Below are positions 37,101-51,900 of a stretch of DNA of 64,000 nt, one piece after another. The notes below the pieces were generated by a model. That model made no database searches and was not told where the DNA came from. It worked only from the letters and a program-made list of their open reading frames with translations. This DNA comes from Scortum barcoo (Eukaryota > Chordata > Actinopteri > Centrarchiformes > Terapontidae): the NCBI GenBank assembly GCA_023238725.1, contig CM041544.1, positions 2,449,501 to 2,513,500 of the forward strand, written 5' to 3'. Positions within the stretch are counted from its first letter, which is position 1. Each line of letters opens with the position of its first letter. Both the position numbers and the translations under genes were made by a program.

Positions 37101-40100
37101 TTTTCCCCCAGGCTTCACCATGTACTGGGATTGGAACTGGACTGGCTGGAGCTAGAGATTCGGGCTACGACTCCCTCCATCGCCGGCTCAGTGTTCTGGA
37201 CAGGCTGGCGCACACACATGCTGTTTGGCTACAACTGGGCCTTAGCCACCAGGATGCCACACGTATACTGCAGAGCCAACCCCCTGGAGTAAGGGAACAA
37301 CAGTAGTTTCACTTCTCAGCACCTACACACAGGCAGAAATAATAACTTCAACACTTCCTCAGTACAATGCAGTATGATACATTCGTTACTACAGTGTTCA
37401 GAATTATTGCTACCAATTAACTCCTATCTAACACAGTGCAACAAACAAATTGACTGTTCTAGGTGCTTAGCAACGATGGAGACAAAATGGTTTTATTACT
37501 GTTACTATTACTATGAACTGAACTACTGATATAGGTACTTTCTCAGTCTACGCATAGGTACATACACGTGGAGACAAATGGTTTTATTACTGTTACTATT
37601 ACTATGAACTGAACTACTGATATAGGTACTTTATCAGTCTACGCATAGGTACATACACGTGGATTACTATTTTAATAGTAATCTTGTTGTGAATAATTGA
37701 GAGCAGATCCATATATGATGAGTACCTGGAAAGGTTTGAGAGGATAAAATGGTCTATAGTAGATTAAGCAAGGCCAGATTTGCTTGCTAGTAAGCAAGAC
37801 TTGTTTACTACTTGTTTCAAAGAATTTAACACTCAAAAATAATCTGTTCCATCAGGGTTTGATTGACAGTTCTTACAACATAAGGATACAGCTCCACAGT
37901 TGTTATGGCATCAGGATTCTATGTGCAGTGGTACATGTTTTCACAGCCTCATTTTCCTTAAGGAAAGCGATGAATGAATTAAGTACATATAATACTGAAA
38001 AATAAGACTGTATTAAAAAAATAATTAAGTCCTCCTATATGTCCTATGTTCAACACAATTCAATCAAGAAAAGATACCTTTGTAACTAATACTCAGCTAA
38101 TACACTGAGGTATATGATCTGATTGGTTGTTTCTTCCCCTGGCCTGCAGACATTTGTGGTGCGGAAGTCAATCAGCCTACAGAGGAAAGTAATATCTCTA
38201 CGCATGGACAAGGACTCTTCAGTTCCAGTCAGAGACTTCCCTGTCAAAGAGAGCCAGTACAGTAAGCATCTGGAAACTGCTACTTCATAAGTTCTTTGTC
38301 TTTGTTTTTCCCTTTGAAGTGCATGAAGTTGACAATCAGGTTTCTAAGTCCTCCCCCTGGAATTGCTTGGCAGCACTAAATATGCAGCTTAGATTTGGAA
38401 CAAAGTACTTGTAGTAGTCACGTTTAACTTGGGCTTTGCAATTAATTATGACCCACATACAATACAACTTTTTTTTTATCTTTCAAAGTCTTTTATTAGC
38501 CTTGAACATGTAAATTGCAGCAACAAAGATTTGCTCAGTGTAACTTTTATTTCAACTTTACCCCAAGTCTTGAGCTATTTAGGCAATTTGTGAGTGCTTT
38601 GGATTTTGCCTTTAAAAATGTTAGCCAGTACCAATGAAATAATGTTTTTCATGCCAATTTTGGTTGCCAGTGTTTTTTTAGCACAACATAACCTATATGA
38701 CTTTTTTTTTTATTTGGACATACTGTACTGAAGCAGCTGATTTAATTTGATCACGCCAGTTTGATAGGGGACCTGTAAGGGTTGAACAGTGAGCATGGTA
38801 CAGCTATCCCCTGTTGGGAGGCTGCTGTGGAAACTTAAGAATTCATGTTTTTCTTTTTTTTACAGCTTGGGGCAATTAATCCAAACCCAGGCCTGTGGAA
38901 ACACTGCACAAATAGGCTCCAAACTATACACACCATAATACATGTGCTATGAGTAAGCCCTCTAGCAACATTTCCCCAGAGGCTTTGTTCCTGTGTCATA
39001 GGGTCATCTAATGTGTTGGAATCTTCAATACACTGTACCCCTGTCTGTGAGATGTATGGTGACCTGGAGGCTTTAGTTTTCTTTTGACTTCTTTCATTTC
39101 CATCACGCCTCCAAATGAATGTATCCCTTATCCTATTGTTCTTCTGTGTTCTGTTCTATTTTTAGTAGCCTGAAACACAGGTGCTTTAGCCATTCATGCC
39201 AACATCTGTCTCTGTTAGCATCAAAGACCTATGCTTACCTAGTTAAAGTATGTGCTACGTGGGGATTTCCGCCCACTGCAGCCTTCACTGTCCTTTCCCG
39301 TTTTCACTGACTACTGGTAAAAGGTGTGGCTGAGGCATTAAGTGGCAATAGACATGTTTTATTTCCTTTATTTATTATTATTATTAAGTAAATGTTGATT
39401 GCACAATGTAATAGCCATAGAATAATGATACCATTGGCGTACAGACAGATTCCCTATAAGCCTCTGCTTTCTCTGTTTAATTCCGTCTGCCACCGAGTAT
39501 GATCTGGAAAATGACGACTCGATGTACAGCTTATGCTGTATGATTATGCACATTCAGATCTCGGTCATGTGTCATTCAGTGCCTGAAGCATTGTCTGTAA
39601 GTTGTTGTAATATACACGTTTCTTGTTCAGTATACTACCAACAAGATATACACAAATGTTTTCTACTACTTAATTGTGTCAATTGTTTACAAAGGGTTCT
39701 CTTACAAACAAGCAACAATTCGAGGAAAAGTGATTACCACTACAGTCATTATTGTAAATGACTGATTATTGATTATTCATATGACTTTTATTAATACCAA
39801 TCTGATTCCTTTATCATTTGGGGAATTCAGGTCAATCTAGGGATTATAAACATGAGGAAAATGCATTCTTGTCCTCATTTTTCAGCAGTGTTCTCTTTGC
39901 CAGTGATGAAGTTAAAGCAATTGTAGAAATCAGCATGATTTTATTGAAGGTGAAGTTGTTAAAGTTTTTGCTCAAAGTTACATGACTTCACATTTATTTG
40001 AACCAGATTTAAAAAATTACCAAACCCTTTTTTCAATGTTTTCTTCTGTCCGTTCAAAGTGTCTTGATCATGTTTTTCTGTGTTCTCACAGCTTTCTCTT

Positions 40101-43100
40101 TGGAGGGATCAGGCCTGAGCTTTGCAGACCTTTTCCGTCTGATGGCTTTCTGCTGCATCAGCAGGTGAGCTTATTAGTAAGAATTACTGATGATTTGCAG
40201 GAAGAAATACAAACCACACTGATGTGATTCTTGTATTACTTTTGCGTTTAATACACAAGTATATTACACAAACCTTTGTCTCGTTATCTATCTACTAGAG
40301 GTGCAGGAGAGTTGAAGGGGAGGGCACAGAGGGAGAGAAGTGTGGAGTGAGCCACAATTTCCCTAAAAAATCTGAAGGGATATTTTTCAGTTGTGATTGT
40401 GTAAGTTTGCTCAGTAAAGCCCTTGAAAAGTGTGTAAAAACTTTGAAAGTCCTGGCAAAGAGAGGGAGGAAGAGCACATACTAGCCCCTGGCTGTGTGAT
40501 TGAATACACAGTTCAGCCAACACCACACACCCAGGCCAAGCCACGCTCCTTGTGTTTTTTTTTAACACAGTGACTCACAGACTTTTATGAGCAGGCTTTT
40601 TGTCCCACCCTCTTGGACTCAATTTTCCTTTTCTCTGTTGACCTAGTCTTTCTCCCTTTCCCTCCATCTTTTTTCTCTTTCCTAGGGATGTGTTGCCTTT
40701 CACGCTGAAGCTTCCAGAGGCCATTGCTTCTGCGACAACAGCTGCTGATCTTGAGGAAGTTGCTAAACTTGGAGCAGGTTTGTTCTCTCTTTTTAATTTT
40801 TAATTTTAAGGGACAACCATGCAGTTCGGGGAGCCAGTGAAGTGATAACAGGCTGAAGGTGAGATATGAAGATGAAATGTCTAGAAAGAATTACTGCAAA
40901 AAAGAGGCAGATAATATTTACAAATGTTGCACACTCTAGTATCAAAACATACTATGTGTAATGTTGGCTAACCAATAGGTATGTAAATTGATAAATCAAT
41001 AAATAGTATTAAGTGGAAGAAATATTGGGGTGGGGGTGAGATGTTAAAATCACTGAAGAGGAGTTTCCAGGAAGGATTATCATGTAATCTATGAAAAGAT
41101 AGGTGAATAAAGTCACTGTGTCATGGGCTGTCTTTTAATATAAATCTTCCTTATTGCATCAATGGAGGCACTTGTGTAGTCAGTTTGAAGGAATTATAGG
41201 TAATATTGCATCTGTTTTTTGGAGCCAGATTGATTTGTGAATGTCGTTCAGCCTCTTGCAGATTCAGAAAGCAGCATCTGTTGTGTTGTTGTGTGTAAAC
41301 ATTTTGTTTTTTTCCGCATATGGCCTGACACTCTTAAATCCCATCTCAGTCACTTTCCCCCCTGCTTGAAGGATTAAGTGGCATACGAGTACTATATGAC
41401 TCACGACCAGGGACAAAAGCATCTTCCAGGATCAGATATATTATAGTATATATATTGTATTTGTTCTGAGTTCAAGAATAAATGTTCACTCTAACATTTA
41501 TCTATTTTATACATTTAATAATATTAAATGCACTCCAAGTGACTTCAAGTGCCTTGTTGACAGTGTTGAACACTGAATGAATGCACAGTTAGGATATTTA
41601 TGGCATTGTTACAGTGAAATTGTTATTACTCAACTGCGACGTCATGCAAGCTCTACTGTTTTTGTCATTTTGTCAGTGATTTTTGATCAAATGGTTGATA
41701 TGCTGATATTTTTTCTCAGTATAAAAGTTGGAGTTGGCTTCTTCCTTAAGAATCCTGTCACCAATCTAAACATTGTCCTCTACAAGTATGGTAGAAGTGA
41801 CTGTGTGCAAGGGATCAACAAGATATGCTTTACCTTTCTCTGTGGCAGGTTTCTGGAAGTGTCCTTTAGGTCAGAGGCTCCTGTTATTTTCCAAAAGAAT
41901 ATATATAAATATAAATAATTTGCACATTTACAAATATTATCCAGTATGTGAACAACACGATGAATATTAACCCATAAGAACCCACAGTGACACAGGTGTC
42001 ACAAGTCACTTAAATGACCTGGAAATTTCCTTATATAGCTTTATCTTCATCCAATGTGACATATAGGTGACATTACAGATCTTTGACAGTAGGGGGTGCT
42101 ATTTTGGAAAAAAGGTCAGAAGTGTGTTCTTGGGTCTATTTAGTCTGTGATATGTCCCCCATAATTTTCCTTGAAGGAGAAAGGGGTCTGCGTTCTTACG
42201 GGTTAAACTTGATATTTGCCTGTTTCAGTCTTGTTTACCAATCTGCTAAGTTAAACTGGCTCAGCCACATAAGATGATAAGATTACTTGCCTTTTTTCAG
42301 TTTTTGTCCTTTTATTTGTTGCCTTTTGTTACTTAGAGTAAGTCCTGGAGCATTGTAAAAGGCAATCAAAGCCAAATGCTGACCACATTGTAATGTCCAT
42401 CCATCCATCCATCTTCAACCGCTTGATCCGGGACCAGGTCGCGGAGGCAGCAGTCTGAGCAGAGATGCCCAGACTTCCCTCACCCCAGACACTTCCTCCA
42501 GCTCTTCCGGGGGGACCCCGAGGCGTTCCCAGGCCAGCCGAGAGGACATAGTCTCTCCAGTGTGTCCTGGGTCTTCCCCGAGGCCTCCTCCCGGTGGGAC
42601 ATGCCTGGAACACCTCCCTAGGGAGGCGTCCAGGGGGCATCCGAAACAGATGCCCAAGCCACCTCAGCTGACTCCTCTCGATGCTGAAGGAGCAGCGGCT
42701 CTACTCCGAGCTCCTCCCGAGTGACCGAGCTTCTCACCCTATCTCTAAGGGAGCGCCCAGCCACCCTGCGGAGGAAACTCATTTCGGCCGCTTGTATCCG
42801 CTGATCTTGTCCTTTCGGTCATTACCCAAAGTTCATGACCATAGGTGAGGGTGGGAACGTGTAGATTGACCTGGAAATCGAGAGCTTCGCCTTTCGACTC
42901 AGCTCCTTCTTCACCACAACAGTCCGGTACACCGACCGCATAACTGCGGACGCTGCACCAATCCGCCTGTCAATCTCACGCTCCATCTTTCCCTCACTCG
43001 TGAACAAGACCCCGAGATACTTGAACTCCTCCACTTGAGGCAGGACCTCTCCACTCACCCGGAGAGGGCACGCCACCCTTTTCCGGTCGAGAACCATGGC

Positions 43101-45964
43101 CTCAGATTTGGAGGTGCTGATTCTCATCCCAGCCGCTTCACACTCGGCTGCAAACCGCTCCAGTACATGCTGAAGGTCCTGGCCTGATGAAGCCAACAGG
43201 AAAACATCATCTGCAAAAAGCAGAGATGAAATCCTGTGGTTCCCAAACCTGGGACTCCCTCCGGCCCCTGGCTACGCCTAGAAATCCTGTCCATAAAGAT
43301 TATGAACAGGACCGGTGACAAAGGGCAACCCTGCCGGAGTCCAACATGCACTGGGAACAGGTCTGACTTACTGCCGGCAATGCGAACCAAGCTCCTGCTC
43401 CGGTCGTACAGAGACCGAACAGCCCTTAGCAAAGGGCCCCGGACCCCATACTCGCGGAGCACTCCCCACAGAATACCACGAGGGACTCGGTCGAATGCCA
43501 TCTCCAGATCCACAAAGCACATGTGGACTGGTTGGGCAAACTCCCATAAACCCTCAAGCACCCTGTGGAGGGTATAGAGCTGGTCCAGTGTTCCACGACC
43601 AGGACGAAAACCGCATTGTTCCTCCTGAATCCGAGGGTCGACTATTTATCGGCCAAATTCTCCTCTCCAGTACCCTGGCGCGTAGACCTTCCCTGGGGGA
43701 TGTGTGATCCCCCTGTAGTTGGAACACACTCTCCGGTCCCCCTTTTTAAAAAAGGGACCACCACCCCAGTTTGCCACTCCAGAGGCACTGTCCCCAACCT
43801 CCATGCAATGTTGCAGAGGCGTGTCAGCCAAGACAGCCCCACAACATCCAGAGACTTGAGGTACTCAGGGCAGATCTCATCTCCACCCCCGGCGCCTTGC
43901 CACTGCAAGGAGCTTACTTGAACCTACCTCAGTGACTTCGGCTTGGGTGATGGACGAGTCCACCTCAGAGACCCCAGCCTCCGCTTCCTCATTGGAAGGC
44001 AAGTCGGTGGGATTGAGGAGATCCTCGAAGTATTTCTTCCACCGTCCGACAATGTCCCCAGTCGAGGTCAACAGCTCCCCACCTGCACTGTAAACAGTGT
44101 TGGCAGAGTACTGCTTCCCCCTTCTGAGGCGCCGGACGGTTTGCCAGAATCTCTTCGAGGCAGACCGATAGTCCTCCTCCATGGCCTCACCGAACTCCTC
44201 CCAGACCCGAAGTTTTTGCTTCTACAGGACCGTCCCTGGGCTGTGGCTTGCTTGGCCTGCCGGTACCCGTCAACTGCGTCAGGAGTCCCACAGGCCAACA
44301 TGGTCCGATAGGACTCCTTCTTCAGCCTGACGGCATCCCTTACTTCCGGTGTCCACCACCGGGTTCAGGGGGTTGCCGCCACGACAGGCACAAGAGACCT
44401 TGCGTCCACAACTTCGAACTGCCGCTGTCGACAATGGAGGCAGAGAACATGGTCCACTCTGACTCAATGTCCCCAGCCTCCCTCGGAATCTGTGAGAAGC
44501 TCTTCCGGAGGTGGGAGTTGAAGACCTCCCTGACAGAGGGCTCGGCCAGACGTTCCCAACAGACCCTCACAATACGCATTTGGGTCTGCCAGGTCTGTCC
44601 AACTTCCTCCTCTGCCAGCGGATCCAACTCACCACCAGGTGGTGATCTGCGGTTGACAGCTCAGCCCCTCTCTTTACCCGAGTGTCCAAGACATACGGCC
44701 GGAGATCAGATGAAACGACAACAAAGTCGATCATCGACCTCCGGCCTAGGGTGTCCTGGTGCCACGTGCACTGATGGACACCCTTATGCTCGAACATGGT
44801 GTTCGTTATGGACAAACCTGTGACTAGCACAGAAGTCCAATAACAGAACACCGCTCGGGTTCAGATCGGGGAGGCCATTCCTCCCGATCACGCCCCTCCA
44901 GGTATCACTGTTGTTGCCCACGTGAGCGTTGAAGTCCCCCAGTAGAACAATGGAGTCCCCAGTCGGAGCACTATCAAGTACCCCTCCCAGGGACTCCAAG
45001 AAGGCCGGGTACTCTGTACTGCTGTTCGGCCCGTAGGCACAAACAACAGCAAGGAGACCTATCCTCCAACCCGAAGGCGCAGGGAAGCGACCCTCTCGTT
45101 CACCGGGGTGAACTCCAACACATGGCGGCTGAGCTGGGAAGCTATAAGCAAGCCCACACCAGCTCACCGCCGCTCACCCTGGAGCAACTCCAGCGTGAGT
45201 GGAGGGTCCAGCCCCTCTCAAGGAGCTGGGTTCCAGAGCCCAAGCTATGCGTGGAGGTGAGCCCGACTATCTTTAGCCAGTACCTCTCAACCTCCCGCAC
45301 GAGCTCAGGCTCCTTCCCTCCCCAGCGAGGTGACATTCCATGTCCCTATTGCCAGAGTTTTGGTCCAGGGATTGGGTCGTCGAGGCCCCCCGCCACGACT
45401 GCTACCCAAACCACATTGCACCGGCCCCTCATGGACCTTCCTGCGGGTGGTGAGCCTACTGGAAGGCGGGCCCACGTCGCCATTTCGGGCTGAGCCCGGC
45501 CGGGTCCCGTGGGCAAAGACCGGCCACCAGGCGCTCTGCCAGCCCCCTGTAACCGCTCTCTTAGTCTGGCCCGTCACCTAGGACCTGTTTGCCATGGGAG
45601 ACCCTACCAGGGGCGTAATGCCCCCAACAACATAGCTCCTAGGATCATTTGGGCACACAAACCCCTCCACCACATGGTAAGGTGGCGGTTCAAGGAGGGG
45701 ACATTGTAATGTAATAAGTAATATATACATGTTGATTTTATACCTGTTTGCTATAAACAGTATAAGCCCAGTAAATTTCTGAAATATTCATAGCTTTGGA
45801 AGAAACGAAGGGACTGACTTCATGTCCCGTACACTGTGTTGGCTCTGTCAATTTTGGTTCCAGTTCAGCTGTCATGTCTCTCTATAAGTTTCCCCTGACT
45901 TATCGTTTTGACAGTTCCTGTATCATCCAAGCCAAACCACATTCCTTTCTGCTCTCAGTCCCAG

Positions 45965-45997
<33 letters not shown>

Positions 45998-48900
45998 TTG
46001 GATGAACATACCTGTTAGATAAAAATATCTGTATCTAGTGATTTTTATTAACAACAGTAAGTAATATAATCAGAGCGTGTAATAAGAGTAGTGGGAAATA
46101 AGAAAAACAGAGAAAACAACTGAGAGAAAAACAGACTACGCAACTTCAACTGAAGGGGAGGGAGAGAGGCGGGAATACTGTGCTAACAGTCCACCCACAC
46201 ATTCATTAACATGAGTGAGTCACGACACAGAGTGTGAGTAAGCCAGAGAAACCAGTTGAGTTTCAGCTTGTACAGACACAGTAGCGGTGTGTCTCCAGCA
46301 GCACCATCAGAATTACACAGAGAAGTTAGACTGAGTGTGAAACTAACAGCTCGTCTGTGTGTCATTGAGCTTTTGGATCACAGTGAGTATTGTTGCCCTT
46401 GCTTTTCTGCTCTGTTGTAGTTGTGTGAAGGAGCTACTCTGTGTCCGGTGCTAGTACTCCGCATGTTGTATTGTTCCCATTCATGTGTGTCTGTCCTGTT
46501 TTGTTATTTCAGTACATGGTACGGCCTGGACCAACAAATTGTTGTGTTACAATAATTTAGTGCTCTTTTACTCTTTCACGTTTACTGGGATGGGCTGAGC
46601 CCTTCAAACTGCAAAAGTAAACAGCAGTGATTTTGTGCAAGCAGTATTTAGAGTTTTTCTTTTTGTAATTGCACGCCTTTTATGAGTCATTGTCAAAAAT
46701 GATAAAAAAAATAGCAGGAGACAAATAGGCGACAGCTGATAGTTTTTATTTGACTTACCTAGGTAATGCCATCACAAATAGGTTGGTATGTTCAGCTGAG
46801 TTATTTTTAGACTAGTCTTTATCAACAGTGGTGACACTATTTTTTACTATATTGTGTTAGGAAACTGCAATGACCCTAAACAGGGGATTTATTACTCAAT
46901 GATGGTATGGACTGGGACAGTCTCGGTATAGTTTTGGTAACAGTCAAAAACTAATAGACTATCAAAGTTCTCCAGCTGGGACTCATCTGAATTTATGTTC
47001 TCACGTGCCCTGGTGTAGAGTAATTAGAGTGTCTTATACTAAGAGGACTGTAATTATCCAGTTCATGTGGCTTTCCAAATCAAAATAAGATGTGTAACAA
47101 ACTGAATGTCCTAAGAGTGCAGTTTATGATGTGTTGCACCTCCAACTGTTGGCCTTCAGTAGTGATGAAAATTAATGCTTTTACAAATGTTCTATTATTT
47201 CAAGAAAATATTTAAATCTTAACTAGGTTAAAAGGCATCTAGCAAATCTGTGGTCCAGGTTCGGCCAAGGTAATGTCAGCCAGCTTCAATCCATATACTG
47301 TTATATTATATGGATCATGGCATTGCTAACCCCTGAAAAGATGCATGTTAAATTTGTATTTACATCAACATGCCCATTTAGTTTAGATAAAATATTTCTT
47401 TCACTTTCTCACACAGGCTTCTGGGATGCTCAGCTGTGCCATAAGAGGAAGGGCTCAGTCTCCTTTGCTGGAATAGCTGCTCCCAACAGGCCACCTCCCC
47501 CTGCACAGAGACCAGTGTCCTTGGCAACCATCACTGGGCAGCCACGGCTTCAAACTCGCACCCCATCAGAACTTGAGTGTTGCCAGTCCAATGGTGCACT
47601 TTGCTTCATCAACCCCCTCTTCATAAAGGTTCACCAATCAGAGGGCAATGACAGCACCACTTCAAATACCCGTGGCACAGCAAAGCAAGACCTGAGGGAG
47701 GAACCCATTAGCAACAGCCTAGAAACCAACAATAAGGACACTCAACACTCTTGTAGAAACAGACCTCAGGTTTGTATCTCAAATCACAGTGACAGTGGCC
47801 AGTCTGGTCAAAACAACCTGCAGAGCCATAGCAGAAGTACAGATCTACAGGACAATCACAGTGAAAGCAGCAGCAGCAGACAGAAGCTGAGCGCTTTAAA
47901 CAGCGTGTCACGGTTCCCACCTCCTCGTCCACCCCCACCTCGCTTTGTTCCACAACACTCAGCCCCTCCTATTCAACAGCACAGCATGCCAGAGAAGATC
48001 TCTTGGATCAATGTCCCAAAGGAGAAGTTGGAGGAGAGGGAGAGGGGCAGCAGTCTCCTTTCTCGTCTGGGGTCCTCACTAAGCATTAGCCCCTCATCCT
48101 CTCCTCCCAAGAGACTCAGCATCAGTTCCCCCATATCCATCCCCCGGCCCTCCCTGCCCATATCTCTGTCATCTCTCTCCTCCTCTCCGCGTTGGGCCAA
48201 GGCCTCACCATCATCCAGCCAGGAGGATGCCCAGTGCCACTTGGCCATGGAGGACCAGACTATTGAGAAAGCCCTCATCAAGGCAAAACTGTCACAGTGT
48301 AATGCTATCAGGACCCAGACCGAGGACTCCAACAGTCCTCTAAACCCTTCACTTGTGACAACTAAGCGGGCAGAGGTGACAGGACCAGAAGAAGAAGAAG
48401 GCGAGGAATGCAGTCATGGTGGTCAGCGCCTGAGTGACATGAGTCTTTCCACAGATTCCTCAGACTCTTTGGATTTTTCTCAGTCCTCTGCTTTTTTCCT
48501 TCCTCCTCTGCATGACCCCAGCCCCCCTACTGTGGCTGACTTTAATACCCACCTCCCCCTCTCCCTCCCACCATCCCACCTGCCTTACTGTAGCATGGAG
48601 GAGGACGATGACGATGAAGACGATGAAGACGAAGAGGAGCCTGACTATGGCGTCAGCCTTGAGAGTGACCAGGACCAGGACCTGACCATGGTGCCACCAG
48701 GTCACCGCACAAAGCGACGCCCGAGTGCTTTGGTCCTGCAGAAAGCCTTGCGAGGGCACCTGCGCAAGATGAGCGGTGTTTTCAACTCTCTGCTGACACC
48801 TGAGAAAAGGGCGATCCGCAAGGTGGTGGAGTTGTCCAGGGATAAAGGCTCATACTTTGGCTGTCTGGTCCAGGACTACTTGAGCTACATGGGTGAGGGT

Positions 48901-51900
48901 GCGGGTGTCCAGGCCTGGCAAGGCTATGCCTCTGGGCTGGAGCTGCTGCAGACTCTCCGCCAGTTTATCACTCAGATGAAGAGCTACCTGCGACAGACCT
49001 CGGAGCTGGAGCCGCCAATTGAGAGCCTCATTCCTGAAGACCAGATCGGTGAGTACCAAATGAAATCATTTCACCATCTTTTGCTCTAGCTTTTAATTGT
49101 GTTTTGTCACCCTTTTTCACTTTTGCAGCAATGGTTTGTTCACTATAAATAATAAAACTGTTGCTTCACCCAAGAAACTTTTCTAGAAGATTCATTAATT
49201 GTAATACTTGTGGGTGTATAGTGTGTGTGCCTAAAACTTTGTTCAACTGTTAGATTACTGCTGACATGCTTGGACTGCTTGATTGCAAAATTTCTGCCTT
49301 GTAAGCATTATGACCTCATCCTCAACTGGAAGTGGAACTCATCTGTGCATGTGTGTTTTCAAATAATTCAGTGATATTTTTAGGAAGTGTGAATGGTTTA
49401 TTTATTTATGGAAAAATCTTTATTTTTGAGGAAACATCATGTCACACAAAGTGTGTTTCATGCAGACAGAGCAGTTTCCCTTCAATATTTTAGCAATGAG
49501 GACACTGGAAAATATGTCCTCACGTGTTTGCAGCTGGCTGGCGCACGTGTGTTGATGTGTACCATATTTTCCCAAATAAGGTAGGCAGGTAGTCAGATAA
49601 AGCATGGATAAACTCTAGGTGCTTTTTACATAATGTGCAGGCCAGCAACGTATAATATATAGTTCCATCTCTTAAATTGAATAAATTCAACAATATTATT
49701 GTGATATTTTCAACACTTTGTTGTTCTGGATGAATGAGAGAATGTCCCACCCAGACTGTATGTTGTAGTAATATACATGCCCCACATGGGAACTATGCAA
49801 ATCCCTGAATATTCCCTAACATATCCCTGCACATACTCCACCGCAAAAGCCTTGTTAGGAAATTAAGGGATGCTGTCCACTGAAATGCTAAACAGCTTTT
49901 AATTTGAAACATTAGCAGAAAGTGTTGGGTTTGTATTAATGGCATAATGCAGTATTAGAGTATAGTAAACCTCTTGTATCCTCTGCAGTATAGGTAAATA
50001 AAGGCCCCATAAACTATAATAGGAAATATATTCCTGGTGAGCTATGGCCATCAGGTCTATTTCAGTTTATCGTATGTTATCATGTATGCTGTGAGTAACC
50101 ATTTGAAAAATCAAATAAGGACAGGTAAACAAGGAGCCAAGGCAGACTTACCTTTTGAAACTGAGTGCAAACATCCTTTAACCCAATACTAATATTTGCA
50201 TTTCCCTCTTATTGCCCTTTCCAATTTCTTTGTATGGGGGACAATAAAGATATATTCACTATTCTATTATTATATCCATCCTTTATTGCATCTTACAATA
50301 CCATGACAGCAACATGAAGGGGGAAACCGAACCGAACACAACCACACAGATACATAAGAGCACACACACACACACACACCTGCCGGAAGAGCCGACTGAG
50401 TCATTTAGGCCAACATTCAGTGGCTGCATTAGAACATGTAAACAGAGAGCACAAAGAGGGTTTTTATCTCAGTAGGAAGGGGGCTGTTGAACCAACTTGT
50501 TTCTACTGGCCCCATTTAGATAGTTCACCAGAGGACTATAATTATGAAGTCATGAACTGACTTCTTTTATCAGTTGTCATCACGAAGTTGTTAACATAAA
50601 AATAATTTTAAATGCTGGCATTTTACATTTTGTTAAGTCCTCAGCCAGTTTTTAACTGTTAGAGTTCGATTTTTAAATTACATTATAATGTACTTTCTAA
50701 TTACTAATTATTTCAAAATGTAATTGGTGGCAGTTTCAGCATGTACTGTGTGATCCTCTAACATTTTTACTTAAAGCAGAAGTAGGTAACTTATTTTAAA
50801 AAAAAATTTAAAAATTACTTTTAGTCATATTTGCTGAAACTGTTACTATGTCCTGACAGTAGTACATGAGACAGGTAATCTGTGAAATAAATCAGACTCC
50901 CCGACTGTGGATTCTTGTCAAATGGCCTTAGAGGCAGCAGGTGGAGCCAGAGAAGTCAGATTTTTTTCACATATACACATTGTGACAGCAATATTTCTGC
51001 TCTAAGGGGAACTTTTACACATTTAGATCCATAAAGTCATTAAGAGAAGTACTATTCAGCCAGTGAAAGTAGTTGTACAATTTCCTCTGTAGCCCTGGAG
51101 GGAGCTTTCCAAAGTCTGAAAAAAGCTGATAATGTCACAGTGATGTCATCAATGTTACCATGGCCTTCAGACTTAGAATTCCTAATAGAGAGGCTTCATT
51201 ACAAACTGGAGATGTGAAATATAATGAATATCCAGTTAAATTATGTAAAATCCAGTGATTTTGGAACTTGGCACATACTAGGGACTAAAAGTCAGGGTAT
51301 ATGAGTCTCTGATGCATCGACTTTGTTGCATGTTGTGATTGCTCCTTCTCATGCTTCTTATCTGAGTGGCCCATTTCTCACTGGGATGACACATTGGCAA
51401 CTCTGAATGTTTTTAGTTCTTGGAATAGTTGCAAAATATTTTGTTGTGGCAACTGACTGTTTTCTGCTCAAAGGCTGACCGACTGTGTGTCAGTCTGCCA
51501 AGTTTTATAATCGCAGATATTTTCACACACAATATGGTCACAACTGGAACACTGTCCTAAATACCAGTAAAAGTAATGCAACTTTAGCAAAATTTAGAGG
51601 TGACATAGTAGCAGAGAAAACAGCGGAAACTGCAGAAATGAAGGGAAACATGAAATCAGAGCATCCATGTGGATGAAATGAAAGGAAATCTGTGAATAAT
51701 ATCACTAATTTCTAGTTTCAAATATGGAAGATGCTGTTGTTGTTGTTCCCATTTAGTGTTCACTCAGCAACCCAGCTGTGCATGTCAGGATGTTAAGGCG
51801 GGGTGAGTTGAAGGTTGTGGGGGCAGAATAGAGTTCCTTGTATTCCACTCGTCCCACAGTGTGAGGCCCTCTTCCAGCAGATAGTCTGAGACAACCCGAC

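Larger units (their letters stand above)
40778..47416 (+). other. rin2: rin2 intron 6 with MITE and Rex3
   Basis: About 6.6 kb. It contains a TTAA-flanked MITE (41971-42202), a Rex3 LINE (42397-45700), a GT repeat (45973-45997) and a possible alternative first exon (46150-46382). Confidence 0.8.

Noticed and set aside
42329..45581. Many overlapping frames on both strands (up to 191 codons)
   Set aside because: All lie in the GC-rich Rex3 LINE. Only the minus-strand pieces match its endonuclease and RT; the plus-strand ones are shadows.
47317..47416. ATG at 47317 as the start of a separate gene
   Set aside because: The acceptor at 47411-47416 and in-phase join with 40777 show that the codons before 47417 are intronic.
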